Source of the DNA: Caballeronia arvi
GTDB taxonomy: Bacteria; Pseudomonadota; Gammaproteobacteria; Burkholderiales; Burkholderiaceae
Direction of reading: 5' to 3'
DNA length: 64,000 nt
Assembly (NCBI RefSeq): GCF_001544695.2
Contig: NZ_FCOM02000001.1
Span: 62,001 to 126,000 of the forward strand
Every line of letters begins with the position of its first letter. Position 1 is the first letter of the stretch. This document shows positions 17,709 to 26,750 of the stretch, one piece after another. The notes beneath the pieces are model-generated. The model searched no databases, was not told the DNA's origin, and saw only the letters and a program-made list of their open reading frames with translations. A program made the translations under genes and the position numbers.

Positions 17709-18574
17709 TATCCCTTGCCTCCCGTCACCGGACCCGTGTAGAAGAAGCGGCGCGCGCCGAGCATGCCGCCGACGACGAGCAGTTGCACGAAGCCCATCAC
17801 GATGGCGATGGTCGATGCGAGCGCGTAATCGTAGCTTTCGAACGCGGCCTCCGATGCGGCGATCGAGATCACGCGCGTCGGGCCGGCCGGCGCGCCGAGC
17901 AGCACCGCCGACGGAAACACCGAGAACGCCTGCACGAACGAAAGGCACGCGGTCATCGTGAGACCGGGCAGCAGAAGCGGCAGATAGATCTGACGGAACT
18001 GCTGCCACGGGCTCGCGCCGAGCGTCGAAGCGGCGCGGGCGAGCGTCGGATCGATGCCGGTCACATACGACAGCGTCAACAGAAACGCAAACGGAAAGCC
18101 CGACACGATCAGCGAAATCAGCACGCCCCAGTAGTTGTGCGTGAGGCGCACTTCATCGCCATAAAGATGCAGGGCCTGCAACGCCTGCGGAAACCAGCCG
18201 TTCGGGCTGAAGTAGGTCAGCATGCCGTCGGCGATCAGCACCGTGCCGAGCGTCACCGGCACGACGAGCAGGGTCGTGACAAATTTCTGCCACGGCGACG
18301 TGCGCCGCAGCGCGAAGGCAACCGGCACCGACACGCCCACGTTGATGATCGTCGCGGGCACCGCGAGCTTCAGCGTGACGATGATCGTCGGCCACATCGA
18401 CGAATCGGTGAAGAAGGTGATGTAGTTCGCCCAGACGCCGCCGCCGTTCATCGGATTGAACGACAGCATGAGCCCGTACGCGAACGGATAAATGAACAAC
18501 GCGATGATGAAGATGAGCGCGGGCGCGACGAGCCAGCCCTTCGGATCGCGCTGCTGCGCGGGAAGCGCGATCAT
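17708..18574 (-). CDS. ABC importer inner-membrane permease (first of pair)
   Basis: The 288-residue protein has six predicted membrane helices and the EAA-type loop (ARAASTLGASPWQQFRQIYL). It resembles PotB-like permeases of the polyamine, iron and 2-aminoethylphosphonate importer class. The start at 18574 overlaps the stop of the ATPase gene (ATGA), marking translational coupling. A longer reading to 18664 would lie inside the ATPase gene and is rejected. Confidence 0.88.
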   Translation of the reverse strand: MIALPAQQRDPKGWLVAPALIFIIALFIYPFAYGLMLSFNPMNGGGVWANYITFFTDSSMWPTIIVTLKLAVPATIINVGVSVPVAFALRRTSPWQKFVTTLLVVPVTLGTVLIADGMLTYFSPNGWFPQALQALHLYGDEVRLTHNYWGVLISLIVSGFPFAFLLTLSYVTGIDPTLARAASTLGASPWQQFRQIYLPLLLPGLTMTACLSFVQAFSVFPSAVLLGAPAGPTRVISIAASEAAFESYDYALASTIAIVMGFVQLLVVGGMLGARRFFYTGPVTGGKG

Positions 18575-19647
18575 TTTTCTTCTCCGTAGACGAGCGTCTT
18601 CGAAGGCGCGACGCGCAGCGTGATGCGCTCGCCTTCGCTGCATTCGCCCGCGATGCGCGCCCACAGCTTGCCGAACGCCGTGTTCACGATGATGAGCGAA
18701 TCGCGCCCGCCGTATTCGACGACCTCGACGTGCGCATCGAACGCGTTATCGGCGCCGGGCGCGGCGCGCTCCATGTCTTCAGGACGCAGCGCGACGGAAA
18801 CGCGCTTGCTGTCGAAGCCTTCCATCGGCGTGCCGAGGAGGCGCACGCCGTTCGCGTTCACGGCTACGGTCTCGCCCTGCGTGCCTTCGAGCGTTGCCTG
18901 CACGACATTGCGAAAGCCCATGAAACGCGCGACATGCAGGTTCTTCGGCCGCGAATACACTTCCTTCGGCGACGCCACCTGCTGCACGACGCCCTCCTTC
19001 ATCACGACGATGCGATCGGCCATCGACAGCGCCTCGTCCTGATCGTGCGTCACGTAAATGGTCGCGCGCTCCAGCTTGCCGTGGATGCGGCGGATTTCGG
19101 CGCGCATCTCGATGCGCAGCTTGGTGTCGAGGTTCGAGAGCGGCTCGTCCATCAACACGAGCGGCGGTTCGATGACGATCGCGCGCGCGATCGCCACGCG
19201 CTGCTGCTGACCGCCCGACAACTGGCCGGGCAGCTTGCCGTCGTGGCCGATCAGCTGCACGAGCTGCAAGGCGGCCTTCGCGCGCTTCGTCGCTTCGGCC
19301 TTCGGCATGCCGCGCATCTTCAGGCCGAAGCCGACGTTATCCAGCACGGACATGTGCGGAAAGAGCGCGTAGTTCTGAAAGACCATGCCGAAGCCGCGTC
19401 GCTCGGGCGGCAGCACGTCGATGCGCTTGTCGTCGAGCCAGATGCCGCCGCCCGTCAATGGCTGCAATCCGGCGATGCAATTCAGCGCGGTCGACTTGCC
19501 ACAGCCCGACGGCCCCAGCAGCGCGATGAACTCGCCGCGCTGGATGTTCAGATCGAGGCCCTTCAACGCCGCGAGCTGATGCCCTTCCGCGTTGGTGAAG
19601 CTGCGCGAGACCGAGTCGAGGCGCAACTGCTCAAAAGTGTGCTTCAT
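18571..19647 (-). CDS. ABC importer ATP-binding subunit (PotA-like)
   Basis: The 358-residue ATPase shows Walker A GPSGCGKST, Q-loop (VFQNYALFPHMSV), signature LSGGQQQR, Walker B LVLMDEPLSNLD and the switch His (VTHDQDEAL), followed by a C-terminal TOBE regulatory domain. It is the energy-coupling subunit of the importer encoded around it. Gene order is binding protein, ATPase, permease, permease. The ATG is preceded by CAGGAAATC. Confidence 0.92.
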   Translation of the reverse strand: MKHTFEQLRLDSVSRSFTNAEGHQLAALKGLDLNIQRGEFIALLGPSGCGKSTALNCIAGLQPLTGGGIWLDDKRIDVLPPERRGFGMVFQNYALFPHMSVLDNVGFGLKMRGMPKAEATKRAKAALQLVQLIGHDGKLPGQLSGGQQQRVAIARAIVIEPPLVLMDEPLSNLDTKLRIEMRAEIRRIHGKLERATIYVTHDQDEALSMADRIVVMKEGVVQQVASPKEVYSRPKNLHVARFMGFRNVVQATLEGTQGETVAVNANGVRLLGTPMEGFDSKRVSVALRPEDMERAAPGADNAFDAHVEVVEYGGRDSLIIVNTAFGKLWARIAGECSEGERITLRVAPSKTLVYGEEK

Positions 19648-19727
19648 GACGATTTCCTGCTCATTTTGTGCAAGCGGCGACGCTCCTTGCGAGAAACGTC
19701 GCCGTCAGATTGCAAAGCCCAACCTGC

Positions 19728-20900
19728 TTACTTGGTCTTCGCCGCGCCGATTTCGCGGTCCCATTTCTGGAACGCCGCGACCATTGCCTGCGCGTTGAGC
19801 GGCAGGACGTGCGGACGGTCCGCGAGCAGCTTCGCGTACTCGGGCCGGCCAAACTTCTGGATCACTTCCTGGCTCTTCGCGGGCGCCATCGAGAGCGGCA
19901 CGTCCTTCACCGCGGGGCCGGGATAGAAGTAGCCATCGTCATAGGTCAATGCCTGCTGCGCCGGCTCGAGCATGAAGTTCATCAGCTTGTAGAGCACGTC
20001 GAGCTTTTCCTTCGGCACGCCCTTCGGGATCACCATGTAGTGCGCATCGTTGACCCAGGTCATGTTGTCGAACGCGCCGACCTTGAACTCAGCAGGCACG
20101 ATGCCGAGCGCGCGCGGATTGATGTCCCAGCCCGTCACGGTGACGGTCATGTCGCGCGTGCCTTCGCCGAGCTCTTTCATCACAGCCGAGGTGCCGCCCG
20201 GGTAGTACGGAATGCAGTCGTTGAGTTGCTTGAGGAACGCCCAGGTCTTGTCCCAGCCGTTGATCGGGTCCATCGGATCCTTGTCGCCGAGCACGTACGG
20301 CAGGCCCATCAGGAACGTGCGGCCTGGGCCGGAGTTGGCCGGACGCGCGTAGATCAGCTTGTTCGGATGCGCCTTGCACCACGCGAGCAGTTGATCGGGC
20401 GTCTTCGGAACGTCGGTGACTTTGGCCGGGTTGTATTCGAGCAGCGGCCCGGCGGGCATGTAGGTGACTTCGAGACCGTAGCCTTGCGCAATGTCCTGCA
20501 TCTTGCGCGGGCCAGGCGCGTATTTGTCGAGCACGCCGGGGAGCGCTTTCGACTGATCGGGCAGCAGCTTTTCCCAGAGACCTTGCTGGATGCCGGCCGC
20601 GAGCGCGTCGGTGCCGGTCACGACGAGGTCGATGTCCGAGCGCCCCGCCGCCTGCATCGCCTTGATCTTGCCCGGCAGTTGCGGCGCGGGTGCATTCGTG
20701 AATGTGATGCTCGAAACCAGGTCGGGATGCTTAGCCTTGAATGCCTCGAAGCCCTTTTGCGTCAGTTGCAGATTGCCTGCGACGTCGACAATGTTGATCG
20801 ATACCGGATCGGCCGCGCACGCCGCGCTCATGCCGAATGCCGCACCAACGGCGATGCAAACCGCCGCCAGTTTCACTGACAGTTCTGCCTTGAAAGCCAT
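19728..20900 (-). CDS. ABC importer periplasmic substrate-binding protein
   Basis: The 390-residue exported protein has a Sec signal (cleavage likely after ACA near residue 29) and a family 1 extracellular solute-binding fold similar to PotD, iron and phosphonate binders. It captures the substrate for the importer encoded downstream. The start has an AGGAGACAAA ribosome binding site. The 80-bp gap to the ATPase gene is the largest in the operon, which often allows extra binding protein to be made. The ligand is not evident; the mutarotase at the operon end suggests a sugar or polyol, the fold family suggests a charged small molecule. Confidence 0.88.
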   Translation of the reverse strand: MAFKAELSVKLAAVCIAVGAAFGMSAACAADPVSINIVDVAGNLQLTQKGFEAFKAKHPDLVSSITFTNAPAPQLPGKIKAMQAAGRSDIDLVVTGTDALAAGIQQGLWEKLLPDQSKALPGVLDKYAPGPRKMQDIAQGYGLEVTYMPAGPLLEYNPAKVTDVPKTPDQLLAWCKAHPNKLIYARPANSGPGRTFLMGLPYVLGDKDPMDPINGWDKTWAFLKQLNDCIPYYPGGTSAVMKELGEGTRDMTVTVTGWDINPRALGIVPAEFKVGAFDNMTWVNDAHYMVIPKGVPKEKLDVLYKLMNFMLEPAQQALTYDDGYFYPGPAVKDVPLSMAPAKSQEVIQKFGRPEYAKLLADRPHVLPLNAQAMVAAFQKWDREIGAAKTK

Positions 20901-21489
20901 TTTGTCTCCTCACTTCTCTCGCAACCGTGGTCGGGAAGAGGTCCGGTCGTATCGTCGCTTTGTCGATGTTGTCGATCGCCGGCCTTGCTTGTGCTTATTT
21001 ATGCCTGGTTCTGATTCGTCGGGTCTGTGCGCGTGCGTCCTCGTTGCGGCTGGATGCTGAAAAATAGCGAACGGGGTTATAGGATGTCAAGCAAATCGGA
21101 GTGAGCAGGCCTGTTACCGAAACAATCCAAACGGGTTTTTTCTTCTGCCGATAGCGGTTTGCAAGGCGTCTCGGGATATACCCCGAGCGCGCGTTACCTC
21201 GCTGTTTAACCTGCTTTTACCTTGGGTTTCCTGGAGGTTTCCCCGGGTGACGGGGTTGATCGACGGACGCTCCGAAGATAGCGAAGTCGGCGGAGTCGGC
21301 GGAGTCGGCGCGGCGGATTGGATAGTTCAGCACGATCAACGTATCGCCATCGATGAGGCCAGCGACCGTATAGACGGCGCTGTGCCTTTTTGCGCTTGAT
21401 CCGGCAGCGGCAACGCGCAAAGTTGTCAAACAACTTGACAGCGATGCCGAATGCTAGTCGAGGTTGTGTGACAACCGCAGCGCGACTAC
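20901..21489. other. Intergenic region between GntR regulator and ABC operon
   Basis: A 589-bp spacer with no supported gene. It holds a 6-bp-arm hairpin at 21170-21187 (CTCGGG and CCCGAG) without a T tract, and tandem copies of GGCGGAGTC near 21287-21310. The promoter and probable GntR operator of the ABC operon should lie here. Reading frames at 21206-21493 and 21217-21429 on the minus strand lack a site and a family and are not called. Confidence 0.4.
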
Positions 21490-22182
21490 TCAACTGCCGA
21501 ACATGCGCTCGACCGCGTTTTCGAGATGCGACTTCATTGCCTTACCCGCGCGCGCAGAATCTCGTGCGCGGATGGCATCGAGTACCTCGCGATGTTCCCG
21601 CTGAACGACGCGCTGCCGTTCGAGCGTTTTCACGAACGACAGATTCCGCGACAGGTTCATGCCGAATTCGATCTGTTCCTCTATGAACGACAGCACGCTA
21701 ATGAAGAACTGATTCTTCGATGCGCGCGCAACCGCGAGATGGAATGCAAAATCGTCCTTCGCGCCGATGCCCTGCTGCGATTCGACCACGCGCTCGAGGT
21801 GATCCCAGGCGTCTTGGATCGCGCGGATGTCTTCATCGCTGGCCTTGAGAGCGGCGAGCTCCGCAGCGCCCGCCTCCGTCACCACGCGAAATTCATAGCA
21901 GCGTCGAATGTCGGACAGCGTCTCGAGCGGTGCGAAACGGCGCAGGTCCGGATCGGGGCGGCGTCCGACGATGGTCCCCGAGCCCCGTCGCGTCACGATG
22001 ATGCCGTCCGCACGCAGCCTCGCGAGCGCTTCTCGCACCGTCGGACGCGACGTTGCGAAGCGTTCGGCGAGCGCGTGTTCGGTGAGGAGCCGGTCGCCCT
22101 CCTTGAACTCGCCTTCCGTGATGCTGTTGAGAATGTCGTTATAGATCCGGTCGGCGAGCCCGGGGGACTTACGCTCGTTCAT
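21490..22182 (-). CDS. GntR-family transcriptional regulator (FCD subfamily)
   Basis: The 230-residue regulator has an N-terminal winged HTH (EHALAERFATSRPTVREALA, then IVTRRGSGTIV) and a C-terminal all-helical FCD domain with the usual metal-ligand positions (DFAFHLAVARAS and the late REHREVLDAI). FCD domains bind small organic acids or sugars. It lies directly upstream of, and in the same direction as, the ABC importer and mutarotase genes, so it is their most likely regulator. Confidence 0.88.
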   Translation of the reverse strand: MNERKSPGLADRIYNDILNSITEGEFKEGDRLLTEHALAERFATSRPTVREALARLRADGIIVTRRGSGTIVGRRPDPDLRRFAPLETLSDIRRCYEFRVVTEAGAAELAALKASDEDIRAIQDAWDHLERVVESQQGIGAKDDFAFHLAVARASKNQFFISVLSFIEEQIEFGMNLSRNLSFVKTLERQRVVQREHREVLDAIRARDSARAGKAMKSHLENAVERMFGS

Positions 22183-22270
22183 GTTCGCGCGTGACGTGAT
22201 TGTCAGGGTGGAGACCGATTGTAAGGCAGATTTTTCGGGCCGGTCTGTCCGCTTCGCGTGGGCGCGCGCG

Positions 22271-22303
22271 AAAAAAAATCGGTCGACGCGAACGCCGACC
22301 GAT
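22271..22303 (-). terminator. Rho-independent terminator after adhesin gene
   Basis: On the minus strand a perfect 8-bp stem (ATCGGTCG with CGACCGAT, 10-nt loop) is followed by eight T residues. It lies 42 bp beyond the adhesin stop codon. Confidence 0.85.
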
Positions 22304-22344
22304 CTTTCCTGCGACTCAACCCGCCCTAGACGGGCAGCGGCGCA

Positions 22345-25300
22345 TTACCACTGATACCCCGAGCCGAACACGACACCGACGCTACCGTAGCTGCTGGTAT
22401 TGCCCGACGCCTTGATGACCCAGCGTGCATCGTTTGTCACGTATGACACGCCGATCGCCGCGCCTGTGGAACCAGCGAAACGCGATCCCGCGACCGCCAC
22501 CATCGTCTTGCCCGGCGCGGTGGGTTGCGGCAAGCCAGCCACCGCCATCGCGGCCGCGATGCCACCCCACGCCTTGCCGGCCACGTCGTTGAGTTGTCCC
22601 TGGACGCCGGAAATGCGCGCATCGGTATAGCTTTGCGCCTGGGCCGACGCGAGATTCAGCTGGCCGACGTTCACGGCGTCGGTGGTTTGGGTACCCGCCG
22701 CGACGTTCGTGACCTGACGCTCCGCACCCGCCGCGCCGACCGACACAGTGTTTGCCCGGTCGGCCACCGAGTTCGCGCCGAGCGCCACCGAGTTGTCCGC
22801 ACTCGCGACCGCGTTCGCACCCATTGCGACTGCGTGTGCGCCGGTGGCGCTGGCGACTTCGGTGTTGCGGTCGCCTTGCGCGGCGAACATCGGATTGCCG
22901 CCGCTTTCCGCGATGTTCGTCACGCGATCGATCGCGGCGTTCATCTGGTCCACGTTCACGGCGTCCGAACCCGCGACCCCGACCGCGACGTTGTGAATCG
23001 TCGTCGCATTGGTGCCGTCGCCGAGCGTGATGCTCGAATAGTCGGTTTTGCCGTCCGCTCCCGTGTTATAGGTCACCGCGGTGTTGGCCATGCCGTCGCC
23101 ATTGATGAGCCCGGCCTGCTTCAGCTGCGACACGTTCACTGCGTCCGTGTCCTGCGTGCCTGCCGCGACGTTCGTGATTTGACGCTTGTCTGTATCCGAT
23201 CCGACCGAAATCGTATTCGGACGATCCGCCACCGAGTTCGTACCCAACGCCACGGAGTTGATGGCCGTCGCCGAGGCGTTGCCGCCAATCGCGACCGCGT
23301 TCACGCCCGTCGCCGATGAATCTTGAAGGACCGAATTGGCGTGGAAGTACTTGATCCCGCCGCCCGTGGTGATGTCGTTGAGCGTGCTGTTGATCGTGTT
23401 GATGTCGGAGGTGTTCTGCGTGACGCGGCCGTCGAGATTGGTGAGGGCCTCGCCGACGTTGTTGAAGGACTTGCCGTCCTCGAACGTATAGGTCGGTGCC
23501 TTGATGGTGCCGTCCTCGTTCACGGTCGAGCCGCCGCCCAGCGCCGTCGCAGCGCTTTGCGCGGTGTCGTGGAGTTGCGAGCCGTTGATCGCTTCATGGC
23601 TCGTCGCGTCGACCTTGCCGTTGGCGACGTTGTCGATGGTCACGGACGCGGCCGGATCCGCTGCGTGCAGGGTGACCTTCGTATGGCTCGCATCGTCATA
23701 GGTCACCGCGTTCGCGAGACCGGTGGAGATACCCGAGTTCAGTTGCGAGACGTTGACGGCGTCCGTGTCGTCCACGCCGGCCTGCACGTTCGTGATTCTG
23801 CGCTCGGCGCCCTTCGCGCCCACGGACACTGTGTTCTTCTGGTCCGCCACCGAGTTCGAACCGAGTGCGACCGCGTTATCCGCCGTGGCTTGTGCGTCGC
23901 CACCGATCGCCACAGCATCCGCGCCGGTCGCCGCGGAGTCATCCAGCGTCGAATTTGTGTGGAAGTACTTGATCCCGCCGCCCGTGGTGATGTCGTTGAG
24001 CGTGGTGTTGATCGTGTTGATGTCGGAGGTGTTCTGCGTGACGCGGCCGTCGAGATTGGTGAGGGCCTCGCCGACGTTGTTGAAGGACTTGCCGTCCTCG
24101 AATGTATAGGTCGGTGCCTTGATGGTGCCGTCCTCGTTCACGGTCGAGCCGCCGCCCAGCGCCGTCGCAGCGCTTTGCGCGGTGTCGTGGAGTTGTGAGC
24201 CGTTGATGGCTTCCGTACTGGTATCCGTCACCGCTCCGGGAGCGACATTCTTCAGCGTGACGGGTGTTCCTGGATTCCCGAACGTCACGCTCGTGTGATC
24301 GGGATCGTCATATTGAACCGTGTTGTCCAGAGCCACGGACAGCGAAGTCACGCCCGTCGACAGTGAGGCGACGGAGGTCGAGGTCGACGTCGAAAGCGTG
24401 TCGATGCCCGTCGATAGAGAGCCGACGGCGGTCGACGTGGAGCCCGACAATGCGTCGATGCTCGTGGAAAGCGACACCGCCGTGGTCGAAACCGACGTTG
24501 ACAAGGTATCGATTCCGGTCGACAGCGAGTTGACGGCGGTCGATGTCGAAGTGGACAACGTGTCGATACCGGTCGACAGCGATCCGACCGCAGTCGACGT
24601 CGAGGTCGACAAGGAATCGATATTGGTCGACAACGACACGACCGTGGTTGACGTCGACGTCGACAACGTGTCGATGCCTGTGGAGAGCGATGCGACAGAG
24701 GTTGAGGTGGAAGTCGACAAGGTATCGATGTTGGTGGACAACGACACGGCCGTGGTTGATGTCGACGCCGACAACGTGTCGATGCCTGTGGAGAGCGACG
24801 CGACAGAGGTTGAGGTGGAAGTCGACAAGGTATCGATGTTGGTGGACAACGACACGACGACCGTCGAAGTCGACGTCGATAACGTGTCGATGCCTGTCGA
24901 GAGCGAGCCGATTGCAGTCGAGGTCGAGGTCGACAACGTTTCGATGCCGGTTGACAGCGAGCCGACCGCAGTCGAAGTCGACGTCGATACCGTGTCGATG
25001 CCTGTCGAGAGCGAGCCGATTGCAGTCGAGGTCGAGGTCGACAACGTTTCGATGCCCGTGGAGAGCGAACCGACCACGGTCGAGGTGGAACTCGACAAAG
25101 AATCGATTCCAGTGGAAAGCGAAACTGCTGTGGTCGAAGTCGACGCGGACAGCTCATCAACGCCGGTCGAGAGCGAGCCGACAACCGTTGATGTCGATGC
25201 AGAAAGCGTGTCGATACCGGTCGACAGCGAGCCAATGGCAGTCGAAGTCGAGCCCGACAAGGTGTCGATGCTGCTCGAGAGGGAGCCCGCCACCGTCGAC

Positions 25301-26157
25301 GTTGACGCAGACAGCGATTCGATACCCGTCGACAGCGAGACAGCCGTGGTCGAAGTCGACGTCGACAGTGAGTTGATACCGGTCGACAGCGATACGACGG
25401 CGGTCGACGTCGAGGTGGAAATGGTGTCGACGCTGGTGGAAAGCGAATTGACACTGGTCGACAAGGAACCGACTGTCGTGGAGAGCGAATCCACGGTCGT
25501 GGACATCGAGATCACCGTGGTGGAGACAGAATCGATGCTGGTAGACAACGAGAACACGCTAGTCGACGTGGAGCGCGACAGCGAGAAGAGCTGACTGCCG
25601 TTCACTGCATCCGTACTGATGTTCGTTACGGCGCCGGCTGTTACGCCCGTGATGCCGTGGACGTTCATCGAAAGCTGACCATTAATCGTCACCGGTGCAT
25701 TGAGCGTAACCATCGATGCATAAGCGTTGATTCCGGCGGAAGTGGACATCGTAATTCCGCCACTGGACAACGCAAGCATTTCCTTGCCACCCGCGCCGAT
25801 GCTGACGCGATCAGGTCCTTGCAAGACTGACCACGCGCCCCAGTCTTGGTTTGCGTCATATGCCACCATCCCCGCGCCGAATCCGCCTCCCCCGTCGCAC
25901 GCCGCCGCGCTCGTTTGCAGACCCGTTCCGATCGAACTCAGACACTCGCTGCCTGTGCCGGTCCCGGGATTCCCCATCAGACCCACGGCGTACGAATTGG
26001 CCGGTCCGGCGTAGGCGCTTCCTGCCGTCGCCGCAACAACCGCTGCGACCACAGTCATCAGCCGCTTGCCTCCTTTACCTCGGGCAGTCGCGTTTTCGGA
26101 CGCCACGGTCCACTTTTCTGCCGCTTCATTCCAAACCACCCGATAAACTTCGTTCAT
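22345..26157 (-). CDS. Trimeric autotransporter adhesin (YadA/BpaA-like) with repeat stalk
   Basis: This 1270-residue protein is a type Vc secretion adhesin. Residues 1-50 form an extended ESPR signal (MNEVYRVVWNEAAEKW at the start, cleavage near SAYA). A small N-terminal head follows. Residues 191-255 are irregular 7- and 14-residue Ser/Thr coils, and residues 256-597 are nineteen 18-residue repeats of the type SLSTGIDTLSTSTSTAVG. After these come YadA-type neck and head motifs (EAINGSQLHDTA; AVAIGGDAQATADNAVALGS), with one block of about 83 residues present twice (about residues 651-733 and 857-939). The C-terminal 70 residues form the YadA anchor barrel, ending in FGSGYQW with a terminal aromatic. 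Three chains form one outer-membrane pore and an exposed fibre used for attachment. The start at 26157 is set by the ESPR. Confidence 0.93.
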   Translation of the reverse strand: MNEVYRVVWNEAAEKWTVASENATARGKGGKRLMTVVAAVVAATAGSAYAGPANSYAVGLMGNPGTGTGSECLSSIGTGLQTSAAACDGGGGFGAGMVAYDANQDWGAWSVLQGPDRVSIGAGGKEMLALSSGGITMSTSAGINAYASMVTLNAPVTINGQLSMNVHGITGVTAGAVTNISTDAVNGSQLFSLSRSTSTSVFSLSTSIDSVSTTVISMSTTVDSLSTTVGSLSTSVNSLSTSVDTISTSTSTAVVSLSTGINSLSTSTSTTAVSLSTGIESLSASTSTVAGSLSSSIDTLSGSTSTAIGSLSTGIDTLSASTSTVVGSLSTGVDELSASTSTTAVSLSTGIDSLSSSTSTVVGSLSTGIETLSTSTSTAIGSLSTGIDTVSTSTSTAVGSLSTGIETLSTSTSTAIGSLSTGIDTLSTSTSTVVVSLSTNIDTLSTSTSTSVASLSTGIDTLSASTSTTAVSLSTNIDTLSTSTSTSVASLSTGIDTLSTSTSTTVVSLSTNIDSLSTSTSTAVGSLSTGIDTLSTSTSTAVNSLSTGIDTLSTSVSTTAVSLSTSIDALSGSTSTAVGSLSTGIDTLSTSTSTSVASLSTGVTSLSVALDNTVQYDDPDHTSVTFGNPGTPVTLKNVAPGAVTDTSTEAINGSQLHDTAQSAATALGGGSTVNEDGTIKAPTYTFEDGKSFNNVGEALTNLDGRVTQNTSDINTINTTLNDITTGGGIKYFHTNSTLDDSAATGADAVAIGGDAQATADNAVALGSNSVADQKNTVSVGAKGAERRITNVQAGVDDTDAVNVSQLNSGISTGLANAVTYDDASHTKVTLHAADPAASVTIDNVANGKVDATSHEAINGSQLHDTAQSAATALGGGSTVNEDGTIKAPTYTFEDGKSFNNVGEALTNLDGRVTQNTSDINTINSTLNDITTGGGIKYFHANSVLQDSSATGVNAVAIGGNASATAINSVALGTNSVADRPNTISVGSDTDKRQITNVAAGTQDTDAVNVSQLKQAGLINGDGMANTAVTYNTGADGKTDYSSITLGDGTNATTIHNVAVGVAGSDAVNVDQMNAAIDRVTNIAESGGNPMFAAQGDRNTEVASATGAHAVAMGANAVASADNSVALGANSVADRANTVSVGAAGAERQVTNVAAGTQTTDAVNVGQLNLASAQAQSYTDARISGVQGQLNDVAGKAWGGIAAAMAVAGLPQPTAPGKTMVAVAGSRFAGSTGAAIGVSYVTNDARWVIKASGNTSSYGSVGVVFGSGYQW
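23341..23589 (-). repeat. 249-bp direct repeat in adhesin gene, copy 1
   Basis: This stretch is almost identical to 23959-24207 (I find three mismatches). It encodes a neck and coiled-coil block that includes GSQLHDTAQSAATALGGGST. The offset of 618 bp keeps the reading frame. Confidence 0.9.
23959..24207 (-). repeat. 249-bp direct repeat in adhesin gene, copy 2
   Basis: Second copy of the near-identical block described at 23341-23589, same orientation and frame. The near-identity at synonymous positions suggests recent duplication or gene conversion. Confidence 0.9.
24367..25392 (-). repeat. Nineteen tandem 54-bp repeats encoding adhesin stalk
   Basis: The DNA repeats with a 54-bp period (1026 bp, 19 units), each unit encoding 18 residues close to SLSTGIDTLSTSTSTAVG. 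Units differ by a few codons, and the most similar neighbours lie in the middle of the array. A partial twentieth unit follows at the low-coordinate side and shorter 14-residue units lie on the other side. The array makes the complementary strand open in one frame, which is a by-product. Confidence 0.92.
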
Positions 26158-26618
26158 GCTTACGACCTCATCCCTTTTAGCGCTCTTGTTATGGCAGTCA
26201 CACGGCTTGTCTTTCGATAAAGTTGTTCGCAAGAAGCGACTTCTGAAGTTGACGGTGCGCAACAACAGTCCGAAAAATCAATTCGAGGTGCGCATTCTTC
26301 GCGAGTCGCGATCGAATTTCCATTCAGAAATTCCTAAAGAAATGAAAATCTGCAACGATCCATTCCTCTTCTTTGATTCGGATAGCGAAACACATTCATT
26401 GGAACTTGAATCCCATATTAATAACGGTTAGGAATACGACTAGGTTGGAACGATAACAACGATTGCCATTGCAACGTAGTCTTCAAATCATGCTTGCTTT
26501 AAGTCGAATACAACTTGTGACAAGCAGCAAACGGACGCTGACTTACGCGGCACGGCGCTCAATCCGTCCAGGAAGAGAGATGGATGTGACAAGAGCGTAT
26601 GAATGCTCGCTTTGATCT
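26158..26618. other. Lower-GC region upstream of adhesin gene
   Basis: About 460 bp, clearly richer in A and T than the surroundings, holding the promoter region of the adhesin gene on the minus strand. A plus-strand frame at 26156-26431 has no ribosome binding site or family and is not called. The base composition may mark an insertion boundary or simply a regulated promoter. Confidence 0.4.
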
Positions 26619-26750
26619 TCATCTTGCGAGCAGTTGATGCGCCAGATGAAGCGCCACCGGCCACACCGAGCCGGTGACATACGATGCATCATCCGAAGCA
26701 AAAAGCAAGATCGGCCGCACCTGCTCCTCGATCGGTCCATAGGGATGCAT
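26619..26750 (-). pseudogene. C-terminal fragment of a short-chain dehydrogenase (SDR)
   Basis: A 43-codon minus-strand frame ending in TGA encodes a typical SDR C-terminus: EEQVRPILLFASDDASYVTG followed by SVWPVALHLAHQLLAR. In intact SDRs this segment (SDxASYVTGxxxPVDGG) closes the Rossmann fold. The catalytic Ser-Tyr-Lys part and the cofactor-binding N-terminus are missing upstream, where frames are broken. It is a gene remnant with no expected activity. Confidence 0.65.

Noticed and set aside
21170..21187. Hairpin CTCGGG/CCCGAG before the ABC operon
   Set aside because: Short stem, no T tract and no recognisable riboswitch architecture around it, so neither terminator nor riboswitch is claimed.
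21206..21493. Two overlapping minus-strand frames between the ABC operon and the GntR gene
   Set aside because: Arg-rich or low-complexity sequence, no ribosome binding site, no family; partly created by tandem GGCGGAGTC copies.
24367..25392. Regular repeats that could suggest a CRISPR array
   Set aside because: Repeats are contiguous, 54 bp, coding and in frame with the adhesin, with no spacers and no cas genes nearby.
24320..25594. A 424-codon plus-strand frame rich in Val, Asp and Glu repeats
   Set aside because: It is the exact complement of the adhesin stalk repeat array; the 54-bp period keeps the opposite frame open. It has no ribosome binding site or family.
26156..26431. Plus-strand 91-codon frame upstream of the adhesin
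   Set aside because: No ribosome binding site, overlaps the adhesin start region, odd composition due to the AT-rich spacer.
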